A stretch of 52,083 nt of DNA, taken from positions 1,061,840-1,113,922 of the forward strand of contig NZ_QREM01000009.1 in the NCBI RefSeq assembly GCF_003353015.1. Direction: 5' to 3'. Position 1 is the stretch's first letter, and every line of letters begins with the position of its first letter. Shown one piece after another: positions 19,672 through 28,941 of this stretch. The notes under the pieces were generated by a model, which saw only the letters and a program-made list of their open reading frames with translations, was not told the DNA's origin and made no database searches. The position numbers were made by a program, and so were the translations under genes. Source of the DNA: Xanthomonas arboricola. Its GTDB lineage: Bacteria > Pseudomonadota > Gammaproteobacteria > Xanthomonadales > Xanthomonadaceae.

Positions 19672-21369
19672 ATGCATCACGACACCAGCCTCATCGACAT
19701 CATCGCCGTCGGCCTCGCGGTCGCTTTCGTGCTGGGCACGCTCGCACAGAAGGTGAAACTCTCGCCGCTGGTCGGCTATCTGCTGGCCGGTGTCTGCGTC
19801 GGACCATTCACACCTGGCTTCGTGGCCGACCAGACCATGGCCAACCAGCTGTCCGAGCTGGGCGTGATGCTGCTGATGTTCGGTGTGGGCCTGCACTTCT
19901 CGCTCGACGACCTGATGGAAGTGAAATGGATCGCGATTCCGGGCGCGTTGGCGCAGATCGTGGTCGCCACGCTGCTCGGCTGGGCACTGGCCTGGAGCAT
20001 GGGCTGGCCGTTGATGCATGGCCTGGTGTTCGGCCTGGCACTGTCGGTGGCCAGTACCGTGGTGCTGCTGCGCGCACTGGAAGAGCGTCGCCTGCTGGAA
20101 ACCCAGCGCGGCCGCATCGCGGTGGGCTGGCTGATCGTCGAAGACCTGGTCATGGTGATCGCGCTGGTGATGTTGCCGGCCCTGGCCGAGGTGCTGGGCG
20201 CCGGCGCGCCGGCAGCGGCGCATGACGGCGAATCCACCTCGCTGCTGGCTGCGCTCGGCCTGACGCTGTTCAAGATGGTGGCGTTCGTTGCGGTGATGCT
20301 GGTGGTCGGGCGGCGGGTGATTCCGTGGTCGCTGGAAAAGGTCGCCGCCACCGGCTCGCGCGAGCTGTTCACCCTGGCCGTGCTCGGTATCGCGCTGGGC
20401 GTGGCGTTCCTGTCGGCGACGCTGTTCGGGGTGTCGTTCGCACTGGGCGCGTTCTTCGCCGGCATGTTGCTGAAGGAATCCGAGCTCAGCCACAAGGCCG
20501 CCAGCGATTCGCTGCCGTTGCGCGATGCATTCGCGGTGTTGTTCTTCGTCTCGGTGGGCATGCTGTTCGACCCGATGATCCTGGTCGAGCATCCGTGGCA
20601 GGTGCTGGCCACGTTCCTGACCGTGACCCTGGGCAAGTCGCTGGCCGCGTTCGTGATCGTGCGTGCGTTCGGCCACCCCACCGGCACCGCGCTGACCATT
20701 TCCACCAGCCTGGCGCAGATCGGCGAGTTCTCCTTCATCCTGGCCGGGCTGGGCGTGCAGCTGGCCATCCTGCCGGAAACCGGGCGCGACCTGATCCTGG
20801 CCGGTGCGCTGCTGTCGATCATCGCCAACCCGTTCCTGTTCTCGTGGCTGGACCGCTGGCAGGCCAGGCAGGCGCAGGACGCCCCGGCCAAGGTGGAGCC
20901 GGAGCTGCCGCCCGGCCCGCCGCTGCCGCTGGACGGCCATGCCATCGTGATCGGCTATGGGCGCGTGGGCAGTGCGCTGGCGCAGTTGCTGCGCAGCCGC
21001 GGCGTGCCGGTGCTGGTGATCGACGACAACGGCGATCACGTGGCCAAGGCGCATGCGGCCGGCATCCCCGGTATCCGCGGCAGTGCGGCGGCCGACCGCG
21101 TGCTGGCCGAAGCGCGACCGGAGCATGCCAAGATCGCGATCCTGGCGATCCCGCAGCCGCTGGAAGCCGGCGAGGCGCTGGCCAAGCTGCGTGCGATCAA
21201 TCCGTCGCTGACGCTGCTGGCACGCGCGCACAGCGACACCGAGGTCAAGCACCTGCTCGAACATGGCGCCGACGGCGCCGTGCTGGCCGAGCGCGAGCTG
21301 GCCTATTCGCTGGCCGAGATGGTGATGTCCACGCCGCCGTATCGGGCGCTGCGCGTACCGGCCTCGTAA
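19672..21369 (+). CDS. ybaL: YbaL-type monovalent cation:proton antiporter-2 with RCK domain
   Basis: This 565-residue inner-membrane protein of the CPA2 family is expected to exchange K+ or Na+ for protons. About 12 hydrophobic segments occupy residues 1-395; the early motifs ISPLVGYLLAG-like (KLSPLVGYLLAGVCVGPFTPGFVADQ) and LLMFGVGLHFSL closely follow E. coli YbaL. The C-terminal part is an RCK/TrkA-N domain starting at about residue 423 with the Rossmann motif VIGYGRVGSALAQLL, so nucleotide or redox gating is likely. The ATG at 19672 gives the YbaL-like MHHDTSL. KefB/KefC are related alternatives, but N-terminal similarity favours YbaL. A strong terminator follows. Confidence 0.88.
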   Translation: MHHDTSLIDIIAVGLAVAFVLGTLAQKVKLSPLVGYLLAGVCVGPFTPGFVADQTMANQLSELGVMLLMFGVGLHFSLDDLMEVKWIAIPGALAQIVVATLLGWALAWSMGWPLMHGLVFGLALSVASTVVLLRALEERRLLETQRGRIAVGWLIVEDLVMVIALVMLPALAEVLGAGAPAAAHDGESTSLLAALGLTLFKMVAFVAVMLVVGRRVIPWSLEKVAATGSRELFTLAVLGIALGVAFLSATLFGVSFALGAFFAGMLLKESELSHKAASDSLPLRDAFAVLFFVSVGMLFDPMILVEHPWQVLATFLTVTLGKSLAAFVIVRAFGHPTGTALTISTSLAQIGEFSFILAGLGVQLAILPETGRDLILAGALLSIIANPFLFSWLDRWQARQAQDAPAKVEPELPPGPPLPLDGHAIVIGYGRVGSALAQLLRSRGVPVLVIDDNGDHVAKAHAAGIPGIRGSAAADRVLAEARPEHAKIAILAIPQPLEAGEALAKLRAINPSLTLLARAHSDTEVKHLLEHGADGAVLAERELAYSLAEMVMSTPPYRALRVPAS

Positions 21370-21405
21370 CCGCACGGCGGACGATGCAGTGCTGCACCAA
21401 ACCAG

Positions 21406-21434
21406 AACCCGCCGGCAGCGCCGGCGGGTTTTTT
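21406..21434 (+). terminator. Intrinsic terminator after ybaL
   Basis: AACCCGCCGG-CAGCG-CCGGCGGGTT forms a 10-bp stem followed by a run of six T residues, about 40 bp after the stop codon: a textbook Rho-independent terminator. Confidence 0.9.
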
Positions 21435-21521
21435 GTTGCGCGCAGCGTGTTCAGTGCGCAACGGCGCATGCCCGTGCATTGATCAAACTGCGACCAGGGC
21501 ACCGAAAACTGCCCTCCAAAT

Positions 21522-21541
21522 CCACTTGATAATCATTCCCA
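21522..21541 (+). promoter_or_regulatory. Probable Fur box of the siderophore operon
   Basis: TGATAATCATTCCCA at 21527-21541 matches the 7-1-7 Fur consensus TGATAATnATTATCA at 12 of 14 positions. It lies 43-57 bp before the likely start of the first gene of the siderophore locus, which suits repression by iron-loaded Fur. Fur control of this locus is known for xanthoferrin clusters; binding at this exact site is inferred. Confidence 0.7.
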
Positions 21542-21583
21542 TCCGGCGCAGGATGAGCGCCCGTTTCCTTGGCGACCTCATCC

Positions 21584-22345
21584 ATGACGTTTGCGGTTGG
21601 CGTCCTCAACGCAATGCCAAGCGTGCAGGTGTGCGAGCTGCTGGGCCGCATCGGCTACGGCTTCGTGGTGCTCGATCTGGAACACGTGCTGCGCGCGCCG
21701 GACGACCTGGAACACGCCATCCGCGCCTGCGAGCTGTCCGCTTGCGAGGCCTGGGTGCGCGTGCCGGAGGTGGACGAAAAACTGATCGGCCGGGTGCTGG
21801 ACGCCGGCGCGCGCGGGATCGTGATTCCGCGTGCCGAATCGGCCGCGCAGCTGGCCGCTGCCATCGCCGCGGCGCGGTTTCCGCCGCTGGGCCGGCGTGG
21901 CATCACCGGCGGGCGCGTCACCGGCTTCGGCAATGTCGACCTGCCCAGCTATATCGCGCAGGCCAACCGCGATATCCGCATCGTGCCGATGATCGAAAGT
22001 GCCGCAGGCGTTGCCGCGCTGCCGCAGATGCTGGCCGTGCCCGGCGTGGCACTGGTGATGGAGGGCGCGCTGGATCTTGCGCTGGACCTGGGCCTGGGCC
22101 CGCAACCGACCCATCCACAGGTGTGGGAGCTGCTGCTGCAACTGCATGCGCACTGCGCTGCGGCCAACGTGCCGTTCTGCCCGAATCCGCGCACCGATGC
22201 GCAACGCGCGCACTGGCTGCAGCAGCCCGGCCTGCGCTGGCTGCTTGCCGGCGAAGACCGCGCGCTGGTTCAACGCGCCCTGCGCGCCCACCTGGCCACC
22301 TTCGCAGAATCCACTCCACCACCCGCCCGCAGGAGCACGCCGTAG
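21584..22345 (+). CDS. HpcH/HpaI-family aldolase, SbnG-like probable citrate synthase
   Basis: This is a small HpaI-type class II aldolase (253 residues from ATG 21584; a TTG at 21569 would add five residues). It keeps the catalytic DxEH (VVLDLEHV), an active-site Arg (WVRVPEVD), the metal-binding Glu of PMIES and the Asp of ALDLALDLG. In staphyloferrin B loci a protein of this family, SbnG, makes citrate from oxaloacetate and acetyl-CoA. Here the gene is the first of the siderophore operon, behind a Fur box, and its stop codon directly abuts the xsuA start. A dedicated, iron-regulated citrate supply for a citrate-based siderophore is therefore the best inference. Ordinary aldolases of 2-keto-3-deoxy acids are the alternative. 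The C-terminal tail is Pro/Ala-rich and probably unstructured. Confidence 0.75.
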   Translation: MTFAVGVLNAMPSVQVCELLGRIGYGFVVLDLEHVLRAPDDLEHAIRACELSACEAWVRVPEVDEKLIGRVLDAGARGIVIPRAESAAQLAAAIAAARFPPLGRRGITGGRVTGFGNVDLPSYIAQANRDIRIVPMIESAAGVAALPQMLAVPGVALVMEGALDLALDLGLGPQPTHPQVWELLLQLHAHCAAANVPFCPNPRTDAQRAHWLQQPGLRWLLAGEDRALVQRALRAHLATFAESTPPPARRSTP

Positions 22346-24478
22346 ATGTCGACGTTCCGTTTCCACGCCCTGACCATCGCCATCGCTGCGGCCACCTCGA
22401 GCCTGCCGCAGCTGGCGTTCGCCATCGACTCGCCGGATGCGGCGGCCACCGATGCGCAAACGCCGATCCGCGCGCTGGATACGATCCAGGTGCAAGGCAG
22501 CCTGCTCGGGCGCTCCAAACCCGACGACGTGCAGCGCTATGCCGGCAGCCGCCAGGTGATCGACCGTGAGCAGCTGCGCAATGGCGGCAACCGTTCGCTG
22601 GACGATGCGCTGCAGCGCGTGCCGGGCATCAAGATCTTCGACGAGACCGGCACCGGCGCGTTGCCGCAGCTGATGCTGCGCGGCCTGTACGAGAGCCGCA
22701 GTGGCCGCGTGCAGGTACTGGAAGACGGCATTCCGCTGGCGCTGGCACCGTACGGGCAGACCAGCCTGTCGCTGTTTCCGGTGGGGCTGAACCAGATCGA
22801 CCGCATCGATATCGTGCGCGGCGGTGCGGCCGTGCAGTACGGGCCGAACAATGTGGGCGGGGTGATCAACCTGGTCAGCAAGGAGATCCCCAGCCAATGG
22901 AGCACCACGCTGGCGCACAAGGTCACCGCCGGCGGCCAGGGCCAGTTCCTGCAGGACAGCGCGCTCAGCAGCGGCGGCTACCTCAGCGACAATTTCGGCC
23001 TGCAGGTCGATGCCAATCGCACCTACGGCGAGTACTGGCGCGCGCGCAGCGATACCGACATCAGCAACCTGCGCGTGCGCGCGGAGTGGTGGCTGGACGA
23101 CACCAAGTTGCTCAAGGCCAGCGTGCAGCGCTATCTGGTGGACATGGACCTGGCCGGCGCGCTCAGCCCGGACGACTACCGGCGCGACCCACGCCAGTCC
23201 ACGCGCCCATTGGACAGCTTCAACGGCCGTACCACGCGCGCATCGTTGAGCTATGAGCAGCTGTTTGGAGACTGGGGGCCGCTGCAGGATGTGCGGTTGT
23301 CCTGGACCAACTTCAGCGCGCGCAGCAGCCGCAACTTCATCGTCGGCATGCGCCAGGCCGCCACCGAAACCTGGCGTTCGGACCTGCCGCCGCAACTGCG
23401 CCAGACCGCACCGCGCGACTTCCGCGTGGCTGGCAGCGAGCCGCGGCTGAGCTGGAGCATGGGCGATGCCGGTGGCGTGCGCCAGCAGTGGACCGCCGGC
23501 GTGCGTGCGGTGCACGAGGACATCGATTTCTTGGTCGGCAATCTGCGCCTGCGCGATGGCCTGTTCACCAGCGTGCGCGACTGGCAGTTCGAAGACCGCG
23601 CCCTGGCGGCCTATGTCAGCAACGCGATCACCCTGCCCGACGAACGCCTGACCATCACCCCGGGCCTGCGCTATGAGCGGCTGGATTCGCGCTATTTCAA
23701 TCGCGCCACCGGCCTGCGCACGCGCAACCAGACCCGCGATGTCCTGCCTGGTCTGACGCTGGGTTTCCAGGCCAACGCACAGTGGTTCTTCTATGCGGAC
23801 GGGCAACGTTCGCTGCGGGCGCCGCAGGTCACCCAGATCATCTTCGGCAACAACCTGGATGCCGAACTGGCCTGGAACTACGAAGCCGGCACGCGCTACC
23901 AGCCCAACGACCGCACCCGCATCCAGCTCGGCGCGTATCTGATCGACTTCGACCAGCAGATCCAGCTGGACAACACCACGCGCGTGTTCCGCAACCTCGG
24001 CAAGACCCGCCATCAGGGCGGCGAGCTGGAACTGCAATGGAGCCCGGAGAACCTGCGCGCGCTCACCCTCAATGCCGGGTATGCGTACCTGGATGCCAGC
24101 CAGGAATCGGGCGCGTTCCGCGGGCTGCGCGTGCCTTACACCTCGCGCAACCAGATCACCCTGGGCGGCAACTACACGCTCGGTCACACCACTGTCGCAC
24201 TGTCGAGCTACTACTTCAGCAAGGCCTACAGCGATGCGGCAAACACCGTGCAGGAGAACGCCATCGCCTCGGTCGGCGAGTTGCCGTCGTACTGGGTCTG
24301 GAACACGCAGGTGAGCCATACGCTGTTCGAACGCGATGGACAAAAATTCAGCGCGTCGCTGGCGATCAACAACCTGTTCGATCGGCAGTACTGGTTCCGC
24401 GGCGTGGATACCAGCCCGTGGGGCCGCCAGGCCGCACCGTCGCGCACCGTCACCGCCGGGCTGGAGTACACCTTCTAA
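22346..24478 (+). CDS. xsuA: TonB-dependent xanthoferrin/vibrioferrin-type siderophore receptor
   Basis: This 710-residue outer-membrane receptor has a signal peptide (1-26, ending LPQLAFA), the TonB-box-like LDTIQVQGS at about residue 46, a plug domain with IDIVRGGAAVQYGPNNVGGVINLVSK, and a barrel ending GLEYTF. Its overall form is that of FecA/PvuA-type receptors for alpha-hydroxycarboxylate siderophores. AGGAG lies 10 bp upstream of the start, and there is no gap after the aldolase gene, so the two are surely cotranscribed. The five biosynthesis/export genes follow 232 bp downstream. Context identifies it as the receptor that brings the ferric siderophore back in; the inner-membrane transporter is not encoded here. 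Confidence 0.88.
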   Translation: MSTFRFHALTIAIAAATSSLPQLAFAIDSPDAAATDAQTPIRALDTIQVQGSLLGRSKPDDVQRYAGSRQVIDREQLRNGGNRSLDDALQRVPGIKIFDETGTGALPQLMLRGLYESRSGRVQVLEDGIPLALAPYGQTSLSLFPVGLNQIDRIDIVRGGAAVQYGPNNVGGVINLVSKEIPSQWSTTLAHKVTAGGQGQFLQDSALSSGGYLSDNFGLQVDANRTYGEYWRARSDTDISNLRVRAEWWLDDTKLLKASVQRYLVDMDLAGALSPDDYRRDPRQSTRPLDSFNGRTTRASLSYEQLFGDWGPLQDVRLSWTNFSARSSRNFIVGMRQAATETWRSDLPPQLRQTAPRDFRVAGSEPRLSWSMGDAGGVRQQWTAGVRAVHEDIDFLVGNLRLRDGLFTSVRDWQFEDRALAAYVSNAITLPDERLTITPGLRYERLDSRYFNRATGLRTRNQTRDVLPGLTLGFQANAQWFFYADGQRSLRAPQVTQIIFGNNLDAELAWNYEAGTRYQPNDRTRIQLGAYLIDFDQQIQLDNTTRVFRNLGKTRHQGGELELQWSPENLRALTLNAGYAYLDASQESGAFRGLRVPYTSRNQITLGGNYTLGHTTVALSSYYFSKAYSDAANTVQENAIASVGELPSYWVWNTQVSHTLFERDGQKFSASLAINNLFDRQYWFRGVDTSPWGRQAAPSRTVTAGLEYTF

Positions 24479-24710
24479 GCCTTCCACCCGGCACCTGCCG
24501 TCGCGACCGAGGTACAGGGGCGTCGGTCGCCTGACGCAACGGCGCTCGCACCGGCGGGCGCCGCAGACTTTACTGCGTGCATGAGGCACGCATCCCTGCC
24601 GCAGCATGCGGCATGCGATCACCGTATCGCAGGCCACCCACCGCCCTCGCGGCGCCAGGCAGCCCGTTTCAGTACCGGTTTTTCCACCGTCCTGTTGAAC
24701 GAGAGCTGCC

Positions 24711-25937
24711 ATGACTGCGACATCCGCTGCACCGTTGGTGATCCTCACCCATGTCTGCCATCCGGCCATCACCGAAGGCTTCCTGCCGGCCGCGCATGCG
24801 CTCGGCCTGCCGGTGTGGCTGCTGACCGACCACCGGCTTGATCACCTGAGCCATTTCCGCGAGCACCCTGAGCATGCGCCGCAACGGGTGATCGAATGCG
24901 ATGTGTTCAATCCGCTCGGCGTGCTGGATGTGCTGCACGACGCCGATGTATCGCCGCGCGCGGTGTTCAGCAACAGCGATCATCTGCAGACCAGCACCGC
25001 GCTGGTTGCAGCGGGTCTTGGCCTGCCCGGCAAGGACTGGCAGGTCTGCTATGCGGCCAAGAACAAGGCGGCGATGCGTCAACGCCTGCGTGCGCACGGT
25101 TTGCCATCGCCGTGGTTCTGCACGCTGGCGCCGGGTGCGGCGTTGCCGGCCGGCATTCCGTGGCCGGTGGTGGCCAAGCCGCGCGAGGGCGTGGCCAGCC
25201 TGGACGTGCGCCATTGCGCAGATGCCGCGCAGTTGCAGGCCTATCTGGACGATGTGTGGCAGCGCCATCCGCAGCGCACCGTGTTGCTGGAAGGCATGCT
25301 GGAAGGGGCGCTGTTCACGCTGGAAACGCTGGGCGACGGCCACACCCTGCAGGCGCTGGGCGGCTTCCGGGTGCGGCTGTCGCCGCCGCCGCATTTCGTG
25401 GAGTGCGAGGCGCAATGGGATGCCCGCGTGGACACGCCGGTGATTGCACAGGCACTGCAACAGCTGCGCGGCTTCGGGGTCGGCTTCGGGCTGTGCCATA
25501 GCGAATTCATCCTCACCAATGACGGCCCGGTGCTGGTGGAAATCAATTACCGCAGCATCGGCGACCGCCGCGAATTCCTGCTCGACGACATGTTCGGCAG
25601 GCAATGGTTCACTGCCGCGCTGGCGCCGCATCTGGGCCTGCCGCTGCCGCAGCTGCGCTGCGATCGCGCCCATGCCCTGCTGCGTTACTACGTCGCCGAG
25701 CAGGATGGCGAGCTGGTGACCGCCAGCGAAGACCGCCGCCACCACGATGCGCGCAGCGACGTGCACTACCGACGCATGCGCGCACCCGGCGAACGCATCC
25801 GCTTGAGCCATTCCAACAAGGATTACCTGGGTGTGCTGAGCGCGGTGGCCAGCGATGCGCAGGCACTGCAACAGGCGGTGGTGCACGCCGAAGCGGGACT
25901 GCAATGGCGCATCGACGGCGCGGAGCTGCGCGCATGA
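24711..25937 (+). CDS. xssA: ATP-grasp siderophore synthetase XssA (PvsA homologue)
   Basis: This 408-residue ATP-grasp enzyme has an N-terminal Rossmann-like pre-ATP-grasp domain (about 1-100), the nucleotide-binding segment WPVVAKPREGVASLD (about 152-166) and the metal-binding EINYRSIGDRREF (about 276-288). ATP-grasp ligases join a carboxylate to an amine through an acyl phosphate; in vibrioferrin loci the PvsA homologue is a ligase of this type involved in joining the 2-ketoglutarate/alanine portion. The gene follows the receptor after 232 bp and overlaps xssB by 4 bp (ATGA), which indicates translational coupling. The start is preceded by ACGAGAGCTGCC. The exact acyl donor is not deducible from sequence. 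Confidence 0.87.
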   Translation: MTATSAAPLVILTHVCHPAITEGFLPAAHALGLPVWLLTDHRLDHLSHFREHPEHAPQRVIECDVFNPLGVLDVLHDADVSPRAVFSNSDHLQTSTALVAAGLGLPGKDWQVCYAAKNKAAMRQRLRAHGLPSPWFCTLAPGAALPAGIPWPVVAKPREGVASLDVRHCADAAQLQAYLDDVWQRHPQRTVLLEGMLEGALFTLETLGDGHTLQALGGFRVRLSPPPHFVECEAQWDARVDTPVIAQALQQLRGFGVGFGLCHSEFILTNDGPVLVEINYRSIGDRREFLLDDMFGRQWFTAALAPHLGLPLPQLRCDRAHALLRYYVAEQDGELVTASEDRRHHDARSDVHYRRMRAPGERIRLSHSNKDYLGVLSAVASDAQALQQAVVHAEAGLQWRIDGAELRA

Positions 25938-27736
25938 GCAGCGCCGCCGACCAACGCTATATCGCCACCCGCATCATCGATGCCTGCCTGCGCGAGGACC
26001 TGCGCGGGATCGCCACGCGCGGCAGCACCGCCATACCCGACACAAGCGTACTGGCGGCATGGACCGACCCCAGCCCGGTGGAGGGCTGGTGGCGCATCGC
26101 GCATCTGCCCGATGGCACGCTGTGGTTGCCGATCCATCGGCAGGGCTATCTGCAGGACATCAGTGCCTGCGGCGACAGCTGGATCGTGCAGAGCGCCGAT
26201 GGTGCACATGTCGAACGCGGTGCGCAGGCCTGGCTGCAGCGCATCAGCGCGCAACTGGACGTGGAGACGCAACAGCTGCATCGCGTCTATGCCGAAGAAG
26301 CCGAGTGCGCCGCCGCCCACCTGGGCCTGGCGCGCCAGGCCTTTGATGCACAGGCGCCTGCGCTGCTCAATGCATTGCAGCATGCCGATGCAGCCGAGCG
26401 TGCATACCGCTGCGATCAACTGGCCAGCTACCGCGACCATCCGTTCTATCCGACCGCACGCGCCAAGGCCGGGCTGGATGCCTCGGAACTGCGCGACTAC
26501 GCGCCCGAGTTCGCGCCCACCTTTGCGCTGCGCTGGCTGGCGATCCCGCGTGCGCAGGTCAGCTGCACCGGCGCCGCGTCGGCAGAGGTGTGGCCGGACT
26601 TCGCCGCGTTGGGCCTGCCGCCCGAGCTGGCCGACACGCATGTCGCCTGGCCGGTGCATCCGCTGGTGTGGGCGCGGCTGGAACAGGACGGGTTTGCGCT
26701 GCCGGCAGGCAGCCTGCGCGCGCCGCAGGCCTGGCTGGACGTACGCCCCACCCTGTCGGTGCGCACGCTGGTACCGCTGCAGCATCCACAGCTGCATCTC
26801 AAGTTGCCGATTCCGATGCGCACGCTGGGCGCGCTCAACCTGCGTCTGATCAAGCCGTCCACGCTGTACGACGGCCACTGGCTGGAGCGTGCACTGCGCC
26901 GCATCGATGCGCTGGATCCGGCCCTGCGCGGCCGCTGCGTGTTCGTGGACGAATCGCAGGGCGGGCACGTGGGTGACACCCGTCACCTGGCCTTTCTGCT
27001 GCGACGCTATCCCCCGCTGGACGACGCCACGCTGGTGCCGGTGGCCGCGCTGTGCGCGTTGTTGCCGGACGGACGGCCGATGGCGATCCATCTGGCCGAG
27101 CGCTTTGCGCACGGCAATGTACTCGGCTGGTGGAGTGAGTACACCGCGCTGATGCTGGCGGTGCATCTGCGCCTGTGGCTGCGCTATGGCATCGCGCTGG
27201 AAGCCAATCAGCAGAACAGCGTGCTGGTGTATGCCGATGGCCAGGCGACGCGGCTGCTGATGAAGGACAACGACGCCGCACGCATTGCACTGCCGCAATT
27301 GCGCGCACAGCTGCCGGATCTGGACGCGTTGGGCCCGCTGCACGATGCGCGCATCGCGGTGGACCAGCCGCAGGCACTGGCTCAGATGTTCTGCACCATC
27401 GTGCTGCAACTGGACCTGCAGGCGGTGCTGGAAGGCCTGGCCGAATGGCAGCCCGCGCTACGCGCGCCGCTGTATGCGCAGCTGCAGACGCAGCTTGCAG
27501 CGACGCTGACGCAGCTGGACCGCGACGGCATCGACACCGGTCCCGCACGCCGCCTGCTGGCCGCACCGCGGCTGCCGGTGAAGTACCTGCTCAGTGCCGG
27601 CAGCCTGCTCAGCAAACAGCTCACCGGCGCAAGCGACATCAACAAGTTCTATGGCGATAGCGCGCCCAATCCCTTCGGCGACGCCTTCGCTGGCGCACAG
27701 CAGATGCCGCGCCAACAGGCGGGTGCCCCGCGATGA
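25934..27736 (+). CDS. xssB: NIS siderophore synthetase XssB (IucA/IucC family, PvsB homologue)
   Basis: This 600-residue NRPS-independent siderophore synthetase adenylates a citrate carboxylate and condenses it with an amine or alcohol. IucA/IucC features are clear: HPFYPTARAKAG near residue 173, the core LKLPIPMRTLGALN, and the C-terminal FhuF-like part with EANQQNSVLVY and LLMKDND. The ATG at 25934 overlaps the xssA stop (ATGA), and its own stop overlaps the xssC start in the same way. In vibrioferrin biosynthesis two such synthetases, PvsB and PvsD, act on different citrate derivatives; the assignment as PvsB-like follows from gene order. Confidence 0.9.
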   Translation: MSSAADQRYIATRIIDACLREDLRGIATRGSTAIPDTSVLAAWTDPSPVEGWWRIAHLPDGTLWLPIHRQGYLQDISACGDSWIVQSADGAHVERGAQAWLQRISAQLDVETQQLHRVYAEEAECAAAHLGLARQAFDAQAPALLNALQHADAAERAYRCDQLASYRDHPFYPTARAKAGLDASELRDYAPEFAPTFALRWLAIPRAQVSCTGAASAEVWPDFAALGLPPELADTHVAWPVHPLVWARLEQDGFALPAGSLRAPQAWLDVRPTLSVRTLVPLQHPQLHLKLPIPMRTLGALNLRLIKPSTLYDGHWLERALRRIDALDPALRGRCVFVDESQGGHVGDTRHLAFLLRRYPPLDDATLVPVAALCALLPDGRPMAIHLAERFAHGNVLGWWSEYTALMLAVHLRLWLRYGIALEANQQNSVLVYADGQATRLLMKDNDAARIALPQLRAQLPDLDALGPLHDARIAVDQPQALAQMFCTIVLQLDLQAVLEGLAEWQPALRAPLYAQLQTQLAATLTQLDRDGIDTGPARRLLAAPRLPVKYLLSAGSLLSKQLTGASDINKFYGDSAPNPFGDAFAGAQQMPRQQAGAPR

Positions 27737-28941
27737 AGCGCATCCTGGGCCCGGTGCTGGCGGCGCACTACCTGGCCGCCTTCACCGCACTGGGCATGCC
27801 GTTGTTTCTGCCGCAGGTGCTGGCCGAACTGGCGCCTTCGGCGGCGGTTGGCTGGAGCGGTGTGCTGTACGTATTGCCGACGCTGTGCACCGCGTTGACG
27901 GCCGGCACCTGGGGACGCCTGGCCGACCGCTATGGACGCAAGCGTTCGTTGTTGCGCGCGCAGCTGGGCCTGGCGCTGGGCTTTGCGATCGCCGGCTTTG
28001 CGCCGTCGCTGAGCTGGCTGGTGATCGGGCTGATCGTGCAGGGCACCTGCGGCGGCTCGCTGGCGGCGGCCAATGCGTACCTGGCCAGCCAGCCGCAGGC
28101 CGGCCCGCTGGCGCGCGCGCTCGACTGGACGCAGTACTCGGCGCGCCTGGCGATGGTCAGCGCGCCGGCGTTGCTGGGCCTGGCGGTGGCGCTCGGCCCG
28201 GCGCAGTCGCTGTATCGCGCGCTTGCGCTGCTGCCGCTGCTGGCGTTCGCGCTGACCTGGCGTCTGCCGGCCGACCGGCCTGCGCCGCGGCCGACCGCGT
28301 CCACTGCGCCGTCCACGCGCTCCGCAGACGCTGCCGCGTCGCCACCGTCGGGGTCAGCACGGACCAGCACGCCGGCCAGCGCCCTGTGGCCGGCGTTGCT
28401 GGGTGCGCAGTTCCTGTTCTGCTTCGCGATGGTGGTGACCTTCCCCTATTTCATCCCGTATGCGCTGGCGCGCGGTGCCGGCCACGACGCGCTGGCCGGC
28501 CTGCTCTACAGCCTGCCGCACCTGGTCTACCTGGTGGTGCTGCCGTGGTGGCGGCGCGGCGATGGCGCAGCCTGGCTGGTGCCCGGCCTGATGCTGTTTG
28601 CGCTGGCCTGCCTGTGGCAGGCGCTGTTGCACGACGCCATCGCATTGGCCGCGGCGCGGCTGCTGTTCGGGTTCGGCATGCTGTTCGGCCTGCGTGGACT
28701 CAACCGCAGCCTGGCACTGGTCGCCAGCGGGCATGGCGCCGGGCGCCTGTTCGGCCGCTTCGACGCCTGCGGCAAATGGGCCGGCGTGTTCGCCGGTGCC
28801 GCTGCCGGCGCGCTGGCCCAGGCGGCCGGCCCTGCCACCCCCTTCCTGGCTGCCGCGCTGGCTGCGGCGGCCGCTGCGCTCACCGTCCTGGTGCGCTTCC
28901 CTTCGAGGAGATCGACCGATGTCGCCGCACACGATGCATGA
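27733..28941 (+). CDS. xssC: MFS siderophore exporter XssC (PvsC homologue)
   Basis: This 402-residue major facilitator has about 12 hydrophobic segments in two halves separated by a Pro/Ser/Thr-rich cytoplasmic loop (about residues 178-215). The MFS motif between helices 2 and 3 is visible as GRLADRYGRKRSLL. It lies between two synthetase genes, overlapping xssB by 4 bp (ATGA) and xssD by 23 bp, which ties it to the siderophore pathway. In vibrioferrin loci the equivalent PvsC exports the finished siderophore across the inner membrane. No outer-membrane export partner is encoded nearby. Confidence 0.88.
   Translation: MKRILGPVLAAHYLAAFTALGMPLFLPQVLAELAPSAAVGWSGVLYVLPTLCTALTAGTWGRLADRYGRKRSLLRAQLGLALGFAIAGFAPSLSWLVIGLIVQGTCGGSLAAANAYLASQPQAGPLARALDWTQYSARLAMVSAPALLGLAVALGPAQSLYRALALLPLLAFALTWRLPADRPAPRPTASTAPSTRSADAAASPPSGSARTSTPASALWPALLGAQFLFCFAMVVTFPYFIPYALARGAGHDALAGLLYSLPHLVYLVVLPWWRRGDGAAWLVPGLMLFALACLWQALLHDAIALAAARLLFGFGMLFGLRGLNRSLALVASGHGAGRLFGRFDACGKWAGVFAGAAAGALAQAAGPATPFLAAALAAAAAALTVLVRFPSRRSTDVAAHDA

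Noticed and set aside
21578..24772. A 1064-codon open frame on the minus strand
   Set aside because: It runs opposite the aldolase and xsuA genes, has low-complexity composition and no recognisable motif, and lacks a ribosome-binding site or operon context.
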